Source: Pseudomonas sp. IPO3778
GTDB lineage: Bacteria > Pseudomonadota > Gammaproteobacteria > Pseudomonadales > Pseudomonadaceae
Assembly: GCF_013386825.1 (NCBI RefSeq)
Contig: NZ_JACARC010000001.1
Coordinates: 1 to 40,195 of the forward strand
DNA length: 40,195 nt
Reading direction: 5' to 3'
This document shows, in pieces, positions 8,601-17,305 of the stretch; the first letter of the stretch is position 1, and every line of letters begins with the position of its first letter. The notes under the pieces were generated by a model, which did no database searches, was not told the origin of the DNA, and saw only the letters and a list, made by a program, of their open reading frames with translations. Made by a program: the position numbers and the translations under genes.

Positions 8601-10351
8601 GCGCTTTCAGGTTGGGAAAGGCAGGGCTCAAGGGCGCAAGAAACGCCTTCAGGAAGGTCACACACGCCGCCGATGCCTATGATCTCGTGAGCGCCAGCAA
8701 GCGTTTCGACTCATCCTCATTCGGTACCTTCAAGCAGGGCAATAACATTGTGCAAGGCCCGGCGGTTCTTCAGGACGGGAAATGGTTCCACTATAACCCC
8801 GCCACCCGCCAGCCCTACGGTACTGCCCTGCAAGACTTTGTTCCCTCCGCAACGTCAGATACGGAGATGCTCGGAAAATGGGCCACGGCGGACCGTTCCG
8901 TCAAGAAAGTGGATGAAGCCGTTGTCAATCATTGGAAAAAAACCGTTTACACCCATCGAGACGGGCCTGGAAAAGCAGCGTTTGAGCGCGGTTACTCCAC
9001 GGGAAACCCTCAGACGATAAAGGGCTTCTCCAATAATATAAAAGCGGCAGACATCATGAAACTGGCCGCCGACAAGAACATCACGGCAGAGCAAGTCGGT
9101 ATGCTGGTCAGGAAATACGACGATCTCTCCTACGAACTGGGCCGGACCGGATCAGCGAGATTTATCGACAATATCGAGCCGCGTTTCGGAGACGTCATAC
9201 CTATCCCACAAGTCCTGTACTTCTCCCAAACAATGCAATTGTCTGATGGGCAATGTGCTGCACTTTCGCGCGTCATGGCAAACGCCGCTGCAGAAGGTAA
9301 AGAACAGATACTAATCAAAAACATGGTCCTCGCCGCGGCCTTTCCGGCAGACCCGGCTTCCAGGGCATTTATCACGAAGCTCAGTAAGCTCCAAACCCAA
9401 GTGGGTTCCCGAAGTGCGTTCCACGCGGGCCAACCCGTACGGCAGCTTTCAGTTAAAAACATGGTCAAGGAACTGGCCGACTCCACTGTTTCAAAGTCAG
9501 TCATGATCGACTCTCCGGGCCATGCAATGGCGGCTGGCGTAAAAATCGATGGCACCCGCAAAACCTATTACTTTTATGATCCCAATTTTGGCCTGGCGAA
9601 CTTCTCAAACGCGGAGGCGATGGAAAAAGGACTGGAAAAACTGACTCGCGATAAAAAACTGGTTCCGCAATATAAAACCCACAGTACGGACCCTAATAAG
9701 TTGGAGTTCCAGGTTTTTAACCATGCCGACGATTGGCAGCAGAAAAACAGTGTTTTTGGTTCGGATGTGAAAGCGCTGTATGACGCGCCAATACTTGTCC
9801 AACCACCCAGCGTAAGAAGTGCTGAACGGTTCATAGACAATCTACTCAAGCAGCGTCTCGCTCAGCCCGGAACCCCGCCGTCCATTAAAACCCTGGGCGA
9901 GCTCAAAAGTGCGGACTTTGATATCCCACCCGAAATATATCGGGCTCATACGGCGGCCAACGACTCTGCGGCAACCGGCCTCAGGCGTGCGGCGGGTGCC
10001 ACAGCTTCCGGAGATGATTACCTCGCAGCCATCATCCAACACACCGCCCGGACAGGAGGCAGTAGTGGCGAAGTCATGTCTTTCAGCGCAAGAAAGGCAA
10101 AGGCCGATAGCTTCGCCAAGATGTACTCAACCGAAAATAACAAGGTGCCTGTCTTTACTGTCGATACCACGCAAGACCCAGGAGCCTTTCGTACCGTTGC
10201 CGACATCATTCTGAAGGATGGCGAACGCCTGATAGCCCAGAAGAAAATTACGAAAGCAACACTTTTGCAAGCCATTGAGAAATTGCATCTGCAGGAAGCT
10301 GAGGTGTTTTATATCAAAGGGGATGTACCCGCGGCATTTATCGCGGGTTAG
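5606..10351 (+). CDS. Large effector/toxin: scaffold, C58 protease, ART domain
   Basis: A 1581-residue protein. The first 31 residues contain no acidic residue and are rich in Ser, Gln and Pro, as in type III signals; no Sec signal is visible. A long scaffold (about 250-1150) is shared with the protein at 17306-20950 and includes a hydrophobic stretch (about 900-960, beginning LIPLRSAIRNFQQGN). Cys1217 (DGQCAALS), His1306 (GHAMAAG) and Asp1325 (FYDPNFG) form a YopT/AvrPphB-type C58 triad. The C-terminus carries an ADP-ribosyltransferase pattern: Arg1446 (IYRAH), Ser1492-x-Ser1494 (SFSARKA) and Glu1564-x-Glu1566. Two catalytic activities in one chain are thus predicted, presumably aimed at a eukaryotic target. 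The DNA looks more A/T-rich than its neighbours, which fits acquisition. The upstream GAGCGAAAG is a weak ribosome site. No immunity gene is apparent. Confidence 0.8.
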   Translation: MTIAASRFNPSFQQTFNSPAQQSSSRRPRAAETDPTEANAQAKGDSELAELFAQMLRTAESTGEFNDIQNIPSASAFGQWWSHLHNVMKNPLFATWATEKGIDLSKSIEINHKENSITALVGGQRRVFSGGTEGYGWASMMEPIMQAAKALTSASPFIIYSPTTPTSASYREVADFYGEGRSGFNREGAGARAAKLEQTKTFDLAEPAVRRSEDNLQHEKTRLADIHDQWQATLKVIHVMLRAEDESEKLMPRTTLPPSHHLYLTPSLVNAQLERFIRNELSNTTLTLHADSPHRQGEEDATVSLEKYIGDNAWDMPKSRDDLYSLGQFLTTAPLSQLPLGNLGGALSWPTPWSDDDRRNVKNALRQNTLDISDLENYDEPKGVLGYLTRQQDYSPHQLRNREQFIQALLATPKAQALGRALQEKFGGVSTPDCINDWTLAALSATLDEESDDRSTSSPARTTVAGFDLARSEHWGKPPSATVAELAEHLVDTGRASAQMAPIAAHLLLAHRAPAYVVKEIPENVTIGSHTWVSFSTAVARIEAQAPGSTARMTFAQVMMRNDIAPVTAQDRHVEQKAQWEALKDWGVANGVIPLNPQDHYTDDQMRRVSSAFNDQVDTLSEASKTLSTPMPEREEMALAELRRVYGNRIPFEEKCITTFPERRDYPGPYSVLDLYLKGYLHSRPAEIHDWDSSSTKFHIRDIQGKADRLPDINEQFKTAMSAYFPAIEKAIGAQVAHLINTMPIEDRINIDQAKITPLSEYNVTQSPFGQIVETKVPNTLLVKAELDGGAEHVYEINLRTNTTRKRDELKGHPLGPQFYADGHSRRGTLLKAVEPAGSYSANVTDKKHATATPNSFTSEKTRYIAGAMIENVGIRELEHAAKGMTTFDTEVPFYKKVQEFMLNLIPLRSAIRNFQQGNVGDGIVDLAFDAFGFVLGVGAAAKAAKAVQAGVSLGRNIGAATRSGASLVRKIAHGAKILGRGAIGAINPLDGVVDLGVGAFRLGKAGLKGARNAFRKVTHAADAYDLVSASKRFDSSSFGTFKQGNNIVQGPAVLQDGKWFHYNPATRQPYGTALQDFVPSATSDTEMLGKWATADRSVKKVDEAVVNHWKKTVYTHRDGPGKAAFERGYSTGNPQTIKGFSNNIKAADIMKLAADKNITAEQVGMLVRKYDDLSYELGRTGSARFIDNIEPRFGDVIPIPQVLYFSQTMQLSDGQCAALSRVMANAAAEGKEQILIKNMVLAAAFPADPASRAFITKLSKLQTQVGSRSAFHAGQPVRQLSVKNMVKELADSTVSKSVMIDSPGHAMAAGVKIDGTRKTYYFYDPNFGLANFSNAEAMEKGLEKLTRDKKLVPQYKTHSTDPNKLEFQVFNHADDWQQKNSVFGSDVKALYDAPILVQPPSVRSAERFIDNLLKQRLAQPGTPPSIKTLGELKSADFDIPPEIYRAHTAANDSAATGLRRAAGATASGDDYLAAIIQHTARTGGSSGEVMSFSARKAKADSFAKMYSTENNKVPVFTVDTTQDPGAFRTVADIILKDGERLIAQKKITKATLLQAIEKLHLQEAEVFYIKGDVPAAFIAG

Positions 10352-10369
10352 TTTTAAACACTCGGTAAA

Positions 10370-10398
10370 CCACTCGACTCAGGTGCCTGAGTCGGTGG
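10370..10398 (+). terminator. Terminator-like hairpin after large effector gene
   Basis: CCAC-t-CGACTCAGG pairs with CCTGAGTCG-GTGG, giving nine contiguous pairs plus four beyond a one-base bulge. No T-run follows. It lies 19 bases after the stop codon and just before the gene-start remnant at 10422. Confidence 0.45.
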
Positions 10399-10421
10399 TC
10401 ACCAAGCCACTTACGCAAGCC

Positions 10422-10473
10422 ATGACCATTGCGGCTTCCCGCGTTACTTCCGATTCACAACGCTGGTTCCCGT
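10422..10473 (+). pseudogene. Remnant of a second large-effector gene start
   Basis: ATG at 10422 opens a frame beginning MTIAASRVTSDSQ, which matches the start of the 1581-residue protein (MTIAASRFNPSFQ). The DNA match covers AAGCCATGACCATTGC and continues with few changes for about 30 bases, then stops near the end of the minus-strand receiver gene. The open frame runs only to 10553 with no further effector similarity. This reads as the scar of a tandem paralogue whose body has been deleted, or of a duplication that copied only the 5' end. Confidence 0.6.
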
Positions 10474-10851
10474 TTAAGCCAGCAACCGCTGAATGTGCTC
10501 CTGCAACGTGTCCAGATCAAACGGCTTGGCCAGGATCGGTGCGTTGCGGGTAATCGGACTGTTGCAGTCGAGAATTTCCTGGGGATAGCCGCTGATGAAG
10601 ATCACCTTCAATTCCGGTCGCAGCTTGATCGCAGGCTCGGCGATCTGTACCCCGGAAATGCCACCGGGCAGGCGATAGTCGGTCACCATCAGGTCCAGGT
10701 GCGGCTTGGTGGCCAGGATTTCAAACGCCTGTTCACCGTCAATCGCCTTCAACACCCGGTACCCCAGGCCCGACAGGTACTCGCCCAACACAAACATAAT
10801 GGACTCGTCATCTTCGACGATCAGTACAACATCTTGTGCATCTTCACTCAT
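10474..10851 (-). CDS. Single-domain response regulator
   Basis: A 125-residue stand-alone receiver domain: acidic pair Asp14-Asp15 (IVEDD), phospho-acceptor Asp58 (LMVTDYRLPGG), conserved Ser in FISGY and Lys in LAKPF. It has no output domain, so it probably acts by protein contact or as a phosphate shuttle or sink for the kinases next to it. The start at 10851 is preferred to the longer frame because AAAGG sits six to seven bases before the ATG. It is the last gene of the minus-strand signalling operon, 78 bases after the REC-kinase stop. Confidence 0.88.
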   Translation of the reverse strand: MSEDAQDVVLIVEDDESIMFVLGEYLSGLGYRVLKAIDGEQAFEILATKPHLDLMVTDYRLPGGISGVQIAEPAIKLRPELKVIFISGYPQEILDCNSPITRNAPILAKPFDLDTLQEHIQRLLA

Positions 10852-10929
10852 GGGAAGCCTTTGTCCGGTCAATTGCTGCTGATACGACCATAGGGTCACA
10901 CAGAGGTTGCGTCGGATTCACGATTGATT

Positions 10930-12123
10930 TCATGTCGCAGCCGCCAAGGGCAGGCATACGCGGAACAAGGCGCCCTCGCCTATCCGGCTTTCGACTTCGA
11001 TAGTACCCCCGTGGGCCGCGATAATCTGCTCGGAGATAAACAAACCCAGGCCCAGGCCCGCCACCGCATGGCTGGCCGACACGCGCTCGAACTGCTGGAA
11101 GATGCGCTTCTGGTTGTCTTCGCTGATGCCGATCCCGTGGTCACGCACCTCAACCCGTGCCTCGCCATGCTCGGCATACACCCGCACCTCCACCGGGCTC
11201 TTGGCCCCATAGCGCAAGGCATTGGTCAGCAGGTTGGACACCACCTGCTCAATACGGAATTCGTCCCAGTTGCCCTCCACCGGCCCTTCTTCGACCCACT
11301 TCACCGAAGACTCGGCCGCGGCGACTTGCGGGGCGAAGTTTTCCAGCAGGTTATGCACCAGTTGCGTCAGGTCAAAACGCCCCGGGCGAATCGACAGCTT
11401 GCCGGTGCGGATGCGCGACACGTCGAGCATGTCTTCGATCAGGCGAATCAGGCTCTGGATCTGCCGTTCGTCGCGGTCAACCATGGCGTGCATCTTGTCT
11501 AGGGTAAACGCCGCTGCGTTGTCCCGGGCCAGGTGCATCTTGCGCAGCTGGGTTTCGAGGATCAGGCCGTTGAGGGGCGTGCGCACTTCATGGGCGACGA
11601 TCGACATGAAGTCATCACGCATGCGCACGGCCTGTTCAAGCTCGGCCTGGGTGGACTGCAAACGCGTGAGCAAGGCTTCCTGCTCGCGGCGGCTTTGCTC
11701 CAGGGCTTCAACCTGCTGCTTCATCGCCTTGCTCTGGCGATACAGGTCGACGAACACATTGACCTTGCTCTTCACCGCATGGATGTCCAGCGGCTTGTGC
11801 AGGAAGTCCACGGCGCCACTTTCGTAGCCCTTGAACGCATAGTTGAGTTCACGGCCGGCGGCGCTGACAAACACGATGGGGATGTTCTTGGTCTTTTCGG
11901 TGCCGCGCATCAACTCGGCCAGTTCGAAGCCGTTCATGCCCGGCATCTGCACGTCGAGAATGGCCATGGCGAACTCGTGCTCAAGGAGCAACGACAAGGC
12001 CTCATCGGCGCTCAGTGCCTTGTAGACCTGGCGGTCCTCGCGCTTGATCAGCGCTTCAAGGGCCAGCAGGTTTTCCGGCAGATCATCGACGATCAGCAGT
12101 TTGGCCTGGACAGTACTTAACAT
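10930..12123 (-). CDS. Receiver-histidine kinase (REC-HisKA-HATPase)
   Basis: A 397-residue soluble protein with an N-terminal receiver (acidic residues Asp13-Asp14, acceptor Asp57 in AILDVQMPG, Lys110 in HKPLD), a coiled coil (about 128-168), HisKA with His178 (IVAHEVRTPLN) and HATPase_c (NLLTNALRYG, DHGIGI, GLGLGLFI). Because the receiver precedes the kinase, it is probably a phosphorylation-controlled kinase driven by the large upstream kinase. It overlaps the CheB-like gene by seven bases (ATGTTAA). It is a common companion of CheB/CheR in Pseudomonas signalling clusters. Confidence 0.9.
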   Translation of the reverse strand: MLSTVQAKLLIVDDLPENLLALEALIKREDRQVYKALSADEALSLLLEHEFAMAILDVQMPGMNGFELAELMRGTEKTKNIPIVFVSAAGRELNYAFKGYESGAVDFLHKPLDIHAVKSKVNVFVDLYRQSKAMKQQVEALEQSRREQEALLTRLQSTQAELEQAVRMRDDFMSIVAHEVRTPLNGLILETQLRKMHLARDNAAAFTLDKMHAMVDRDERQIQSLIRLIEDMLDVSRIRTGKLSIRPGRFDLTQLVHNLLENFAPQVAAAESSVKWVEEGPVEGNWDEFRIEQVVSNLLTNALRYGAKSPVEVRVYAEHGEARVEVRDHGIGISEDNQKRIFQQFERVSASHAVAGLGLGLFISEQIIAAHGGTIEVESRIGEGALFRVCLPLAAAT

Positions 12124-12712
12124 GGGGAAGATTCCAGGGAAGCCAGCAAAGTGCCAATGCGGCTCAAGGTAAGAATATGGTCAGGTACATGCAGCGCCAG
12201 TGCGGCCCGGGGCATCACGTCGACGCGTGCCTCTGCCGGGTCTTGCACCACCGTGGTACCGCCGCACTGTTTGACGTGGGCCAGGCCCCGGGCACCGTCC
12301 TGGTTGGCGCCCGTCAGCAGAATCGCCAGCAGGCCCTTGCCGTACACATCGGCGGCCGACTCGAACAGGAAATCAATCGCTGGCCGGGAGTGGTGCACGC
12401 GATCCTCCTGGCTCAGTGACAGGCTGCGGTCATGTTCCACCGACAGGTGATAACCGGGGCCGGCAAAATACAGGGTGCCTGGCTGGACCAGCTCCTTGTC
12501 GCGTGCCTCCACCACCTTCATCGAGACGCGCCGGTCGAACACCTCGGCCAACTGGCTGCGGCGTTCGTCCGGCAGGTGCAGCACGGTGATGATCGGCAGG
12601 CCGAAGTTCGCCGGCAGCTCACCAAAAATGCCCAGCAACGCCTCGACACCGCCTGCGGAAGCGCCGATCACAATGGCCTCTATCCCGGATACCGGGCTGG
12701 CAGCAGCTTCGT

Positions 12713-12716
<4 letters not shown>
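12117..12716 (-). CDS. CheB-like methylesterase without receiver domain
   Basis: 199 residues, the CheB catalytic domain only. The triad is intact: Ser20 (IGASAGG), His47 (VLHLP) and Asp140 (GANQDGA). CheB hydrolyses glutamyl methyl esters on chemoreceptors and normally has an N-terminal receiver; here that domain is absent, so control must come from another protein of the operon. The start ATG overlaps the CheR-like stop (ATGA). No chemoreceptor, CheA or CheW gene is in the window, so the substrate may be the neighbouring kinase or something not chemotactic. Confidence 0.9.
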
Positions 12717-13528
<812 letters not shown>

Positions 13529-16500
13529 TTAAATCCGTTCCATCTTGGGTAGCCACACACGAATCAACGAAAACAACCGGTCCAGGTCGATGGGTTTGGC
13601 CAGGTAATCGTTGGAACCGGCTGCCAGGCAGCGTTCCTGATCGTCCTTCATGGCCTTGGCCGTTACCGCGATGATCGGCAGCTTGCGCCAGCGCGGGTCC
13701 TGGCGGATCAGGGCCGTAGCCTCGTAACCGTCCATCTCCGGCATCATCACGTCCATCAGTACCAGGTCGATGTCATCGACTTCATTGAGTTTCTCGATTG
13801 CCTCGCGGCCGTTACGGCCAATCACGACAATCGCGCCCTTGTGCTCCAGGGCACTGGTGAGGGCAAAGATATTGCGCACATCGTCGTCCACCAGCAGCAC
13901 CTTGCGCCCCTCGAACACCTTGTCGCGGCTGCGGGCGGTACGGAGCATCGTCTGGCGTTCATGGGACAACTTGGATTCGACTTTGTGCAGAAAGAGTGTC
14001 ACTTCGTCCAGCAGGCGCTCGGGCGAACGGGCGCCCTTGATGATGATCGAGCGCGAGTACTTGCGCAGCTCGGCCTCTTCGTCGCGGGTCAGGTTGCGCC
14101 CGGTGTAGACGATCACCGGCGGGAACGAGCAGATGTCTTCGGTAGACATGCGCTTGAGCAGCTCGTTGCCGAGCATGTCCGGCAGCTTGAGGTCGATGAT
14201 CATGCAGTCGTAGATGTTGCTGCGCAGCAGGTCGAGGGCTTCCTGAGCGAAGCCAACAGCAGTGATCTCGATGTCATCGTCGCCGATCAGGCGGGCAATG
14301 CTGTCGCGCTGCAAATCATCGTCTTCCACCAGCAACACACGCTTGACCTTCTGCGTCAGCTTGGCTTCCAGGCGCGCGAACACGTCCTTGAGCTCTTCAC
14401 GGGTGGTCGGCTTCACCGCATACCCCACGGCGCCCATGTGCATGGCGGCTTCAACGCGGTCTTCCACGGAAATCACGTGCACCGGGATGTGACGGGTCTC
14501 GGCGTGTTCCTTGAGGCGTTGCAGCACGGTCAGGCCGGAATGGTCGGGCAGGCGCATGTCCAGCAGGATCGCATCGGGAATGTACTGTTCCGCCAGGGCA
14601 TAACCTTCGTCGGCGCCATGGGCCACCAGGCAGTGGTAACCCAACTCATGGGCCAGGTCGAAGAGGATGCGGGCGAAGTTCGGCTCGTCTTCCACCACCA
14701 GGATGCAGCGTGTGGTGAACGGGGCCTTGTCACGGTCGTCGATAAACCGCGGGATCAGCGCTTCATGGGCGATCGGCAGCGGCGACACCTTGATGGGCGC
14801 CGGCGCGGGTGCAGGCACCACGGTGCGCGGGGCTTCGATCATCGGGGCGTCTTCGTCACGTTCTACGTAGTGCTCCGGCAGCACCAGGGTAAACGTGCTG
14901 CCCTGGCCAGGCTCGCTGGTGACGCTGATATACCCCCCCAGCAGGTTGGCCAGGTCCCGGGAGATCGACAGCCCCAGGCCGGTGCCACCATAACGCCGGT
15001 TCGTGGTGCCATCCGCCTGGCGGAACGCTTCGAAAATGCTTTCCTGCTGGTCCGGCGCAATGCCGATCCCGGAGTCGCGCACGGTAAAGGCAATGCCCTC
15101 CCCCGGCTGACGGGAAACCGACATGCTCACCTGGCCTTTCTCGGTGAACTTGACCGCGTTGGACAGCAGGTTCTTCAGAATCTGTTCCAGGCGCTGGCGA
15201 TCGGTGAACAGCATGTGCGGCGCGCCGGCCTGCACCTCCACCTGGAACCCGAGCTTGCGGTCGGCCGCCAGCGGCTCGAACATCCCGCGCAAGCCGTCTA
15301 CCAGGCGGGCAACGCTGGTGTTCTCGGGGCGCATGTCCAGCTTGCCGGCCTCGACCTTGGAGATGTCCAGGATGTCGTTGATCAGGTTCAGCAAGTCGTT
15401 GCCGGCGGAATAGATCGACTCGGCAAACTTGACCTGTTCGGCGCTGAGGTTTTCCTGGGGGTTCTCTGCCAGCAGCTTGGCCAGGATCAGCGAACTGTTG
15501 AGCGGTGTGCGCAGTTCGTGGGACATATTGGCGAGGAATTCGGACTTGTACTTGCTGGAGCGCTGCAACTCGTCGGCGCGCTCTTCCAATTCCACCTGCA
15601 CACGGTTGAGCTGGACGTTTTTCTGGTCCATGGCATCGCGCTGCTCGGCCAGGGTCTGGGTCTGTTCGGCCAGTTGCTCGTTGGTCTGCTCCAGCTCCGC
15701 CTGCTGGGTTTCCAGGTGGGCCTGGGATTCCTTGAGGATGCGTGACTGTTCCTCCAGCTCCTCGTTGGCGGTCTTGAGCTCTTCCTGTTGCACTTGCAGC
15801 TCTTCATTGAGCTGCTGGGTCTCGGCCAGCACTTCTTGCAGGCGGTGGCGATAACGGGCGGCTTCGATGGAGGTGCCGATGTTGCCGGCAATCAGCTCCA
15901 GCAGCTCTACATCGCGCTCATCCAGCGGGCGCAGGAAGCCCAGCTCGATCACGCCGTTGACGCGATCGTCATCGCTGGTGGGCACCACCAGTACGCTGCG
16001 GGTCGCGCCTTCACCCAGGCCCGAGCTGACCTTGAAGTAGTCCACCGGCACGTCATCCAGGCGAATCAGGCGATCCTGCTGGGCGGCCTGGCCAACAATG
16101 CCTTCATCGCTGTAGATCGACTGTTCCTGCTGTTCCTGCTCACGGGAAAACCCGTAGGTGGCGACGCGCTTCAGGCCGCCGTGTTCTTCGCGCACGTACA
16201 GCGCCGCCACGGCGGAGCCCATGTATTGGGCGAAGAACTGCAGGATGTTGCGGCCCAACAGGTTCAACGTCAGTTGGCCGAGGACCTGCTCGGCCAGCTC
16301 GGTCTGGCCGTTGCGCAGCCAGGCTTGTTGTTCGAGGCGCTTGGCGATCTTCTGTTGTGACGCGAGGTTTGCGCTGTAACTCTCTGAAAGTTCAAGTAGA
16401 TTTTTTCTGCCGATATACGCCAGAAAACCACTTAGCCCGAGTACAAACGCCAGGTACAGGGAGACGCTGATGATGGTGGTGCGGGTGACGTCTTCATTAC

Positions 16501-17026
16501 GGGTGATGCGGAACTGTTGCTCCATCGCCACCGCACGGTCGTATTCCTTGCGAATTTCGTCCGTCAGGCTCTTGCCCCGCCCGGCTTTCACCGCGCTGCG
16601 GAAATCACCGCTCTGGCGCTGCATATCAATCATCGACTGGGCGTAGGTATTCCAGGCGATCTGCAACGACTCCAGGCGTTTGAGCCGGTCGACCTGCTCG
16701 GGGTTATCCGCCACCAGCTCCTGCAGGTTGCGCAGGTCGGAGATGATTCGCGGCTTGGCCACTTCGTACGGGTCGAGGAAATGCTCGTCGCCGGTGATCA
16801 AAAAGCCGCGCATCCCGGTTTCCAGGTCCACGGTCAGCTTTGAGGTTTCGTTGAGATTGTTGATCACCCGGTCGGTGTGTTCGACCCACTGGATCACCGA
16901 CAACAGGTAGGTGATCAGACAGACAAAAAACACCGCACTGAGCACGCCGACGCCCAGGGGCAGCGCCACGTTGCGGCCCAGCAGTTTACGGAAGCTTTTC
17001 TCATCGACTGACGACGCGGGAGTCAT
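13529..17026 (-). CDS. CHASE3-GAF hybrid histidine kinase with three receivers
   Basis: About 1165 residues. Membrane helices near 20-45 and 190-210 flank a periplasmic CHASE3 domain (NETSKLTVDLETGMRGFLIT). A GAF-like domain follows (about 245-385), then a long Glu/Gln-rich coiled coil (about 390-490), HisKA (MSHELRTPLNSS), HATPase_c (DSGIGIAP, GGTGLGLSIS) and three receivers, each with its acceptor Asp (AILLDMRLP, MIIDLKLP, LVLMDVMMP). The longer frame opens with TTG at 17071; I prefer ATG at 17026 with AAGG seven bases upstream (ATG 17032 also possible). It heads the minus-strand operon and is presumably the input sensor for the CheR/CheB pair and smaller regulators. The signal is unknown. 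Confidence 0.9.
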   Translation of the reverse strand: MTPASSVDEKSFRKLLGRNVALPLGVGVLSAVFFVCLITYLLSVIQWVEHTDRVINNLNETSKLTVDLETGMRGFLITGDEHFLDPYEVAKPRIISDLRNLQELVADNPEQVDRLKRLESLQIAWNTYAQSMIDMQRQSGDFRSAVKAGRGKSLTDEIRKEYDRAVAMEQQFRITRNEDVTRTTIISVSLYLAFVLGLSGFLAYIGRKNLLELSESYSANLASQQKIAKRLEQQAWLRNGQTELAEQVLGQLTLNLLGRNILQFFAQYMGSAVAALYVREEHGGLKRVATYGFSREQEQQEQSIYSDEGIVGQAAQQDRLIRLDDVPVDYFKVSSGLGEGATRSVLVVPTSDDDRVNGVIELGFLRPLDERDVELLELIAGNIGTSIEAARYRHRLQEVLAETQQLNEELQVQQEELKTANEELEEQSRILKESQAHLETQQAELEQTNEQLAEQTQTLAEQRDAMDQKNVQLNRVQVELEERADELQRSSKYKSEFLANMSHELRTPLNSSLILAKLLAENPQENLSAEQVKFAESIYSAGNDLLNLINDILDISKVEAGKLDMRPENTSVARLVDGLRGMFEPLAADRKLGFQVEVQAGAPHMLFTDRQRLEQILKNLLSNAVKFTEKGQVSMSVSRQPGEGIAFTVRDSGIGIAPDQQESIFEAFRQADGTTNRRYGGTGLGLSISRDLANLLGGYISVTSEPGQGSTFTLVLPEHYVERDEDAPMIEAPRTVVPAPAPAPIKVSPLPIAHEALIPRFIDDRDKAPFTTRCILVVEDEPNFARILFDLAHELGYHCLVAHGADEGYALAEQYIPDAILLDMRLPDHSGLTVLQRLKEHAETRHIPVHVISVEDRVEAAMHMGAVGYAVKPTTREELKDVFARLEAKLTQKVKRVLLVEDDDLQRDSIARLIGDDDIEITAVGFAQEALDLLRSNIYDCMIIDLKLPDMLGNELLKRMSTEDICSFPPVIVYTGRNLTRDEEAELRKYSRSIIIKGARSPERLLDEVTLFLHKVESKLSHERQTMLRTARSRDKVFEGRKVLLVDDDVRNIFALTSALEHKGAIVVIGRNGREAIEKLNEVDDIDLVLMDVMMPEMDGYEATALIRQDPRWRKLPIIAVTAKAMKDDQERCLAAGSNDYLAKPIDLDRLFSLIRVWLPKMERI

Positions 17027-17132
17027 GGGCATGCCTTGGCCAAATGCGGAAAAACGAGGAGTTTGCCCCAAAGTCGCGCCTGAGCGCTATTTTTCTGCCA
17101 TGGTCGGGCATAAACATCACGCAGGCTGTTGA

Positions 17133-17144
17133 TTCCTATAGGAA
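17133..17144. promoter_or_regulatory. 12-bp perfect palindrome in divergent promoter region
   Basis: TTCCTATAGGAA is a perfect palindrome in the 279-base gap between the kinase operon (minus) and the second large effector (plus). A TTGACA at 17154-17159 may be a -35 box for the effector, but no convincing -10 follows. The palindrome could be an operator; this is inference. Confidence 0.3.
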
Positions 17145-17305
17145 CTCGCGCCTTTGACAGCTCAGCACTGACTTTGCTTCTTACACACTCAACTACCTGG
17201 CATAGGAACCCCGGCGGCGGCCTGGCCCACCCACTGGGGCGCCCGGGGAACAGGGAACCTCCTCAAGAAGGGCGCGTATCTCACTTCCAAAAAAGGTACC
17301 CACCC

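Noticed and set aside
13841..15745. 634-codon plus-strand frame inside the large kinase
   Set aside because: Antisense of well-defined kinase and receiver motifs; no ribosome site or domain.
17141..17171. hrp-box-like GGAACT ... GCACTGA upstream of the second effector
   Set aside because: The spacer is 18 bases instead of 15-16 and the second half has a mismatch in CCAC; no similar box precedes the first effector.
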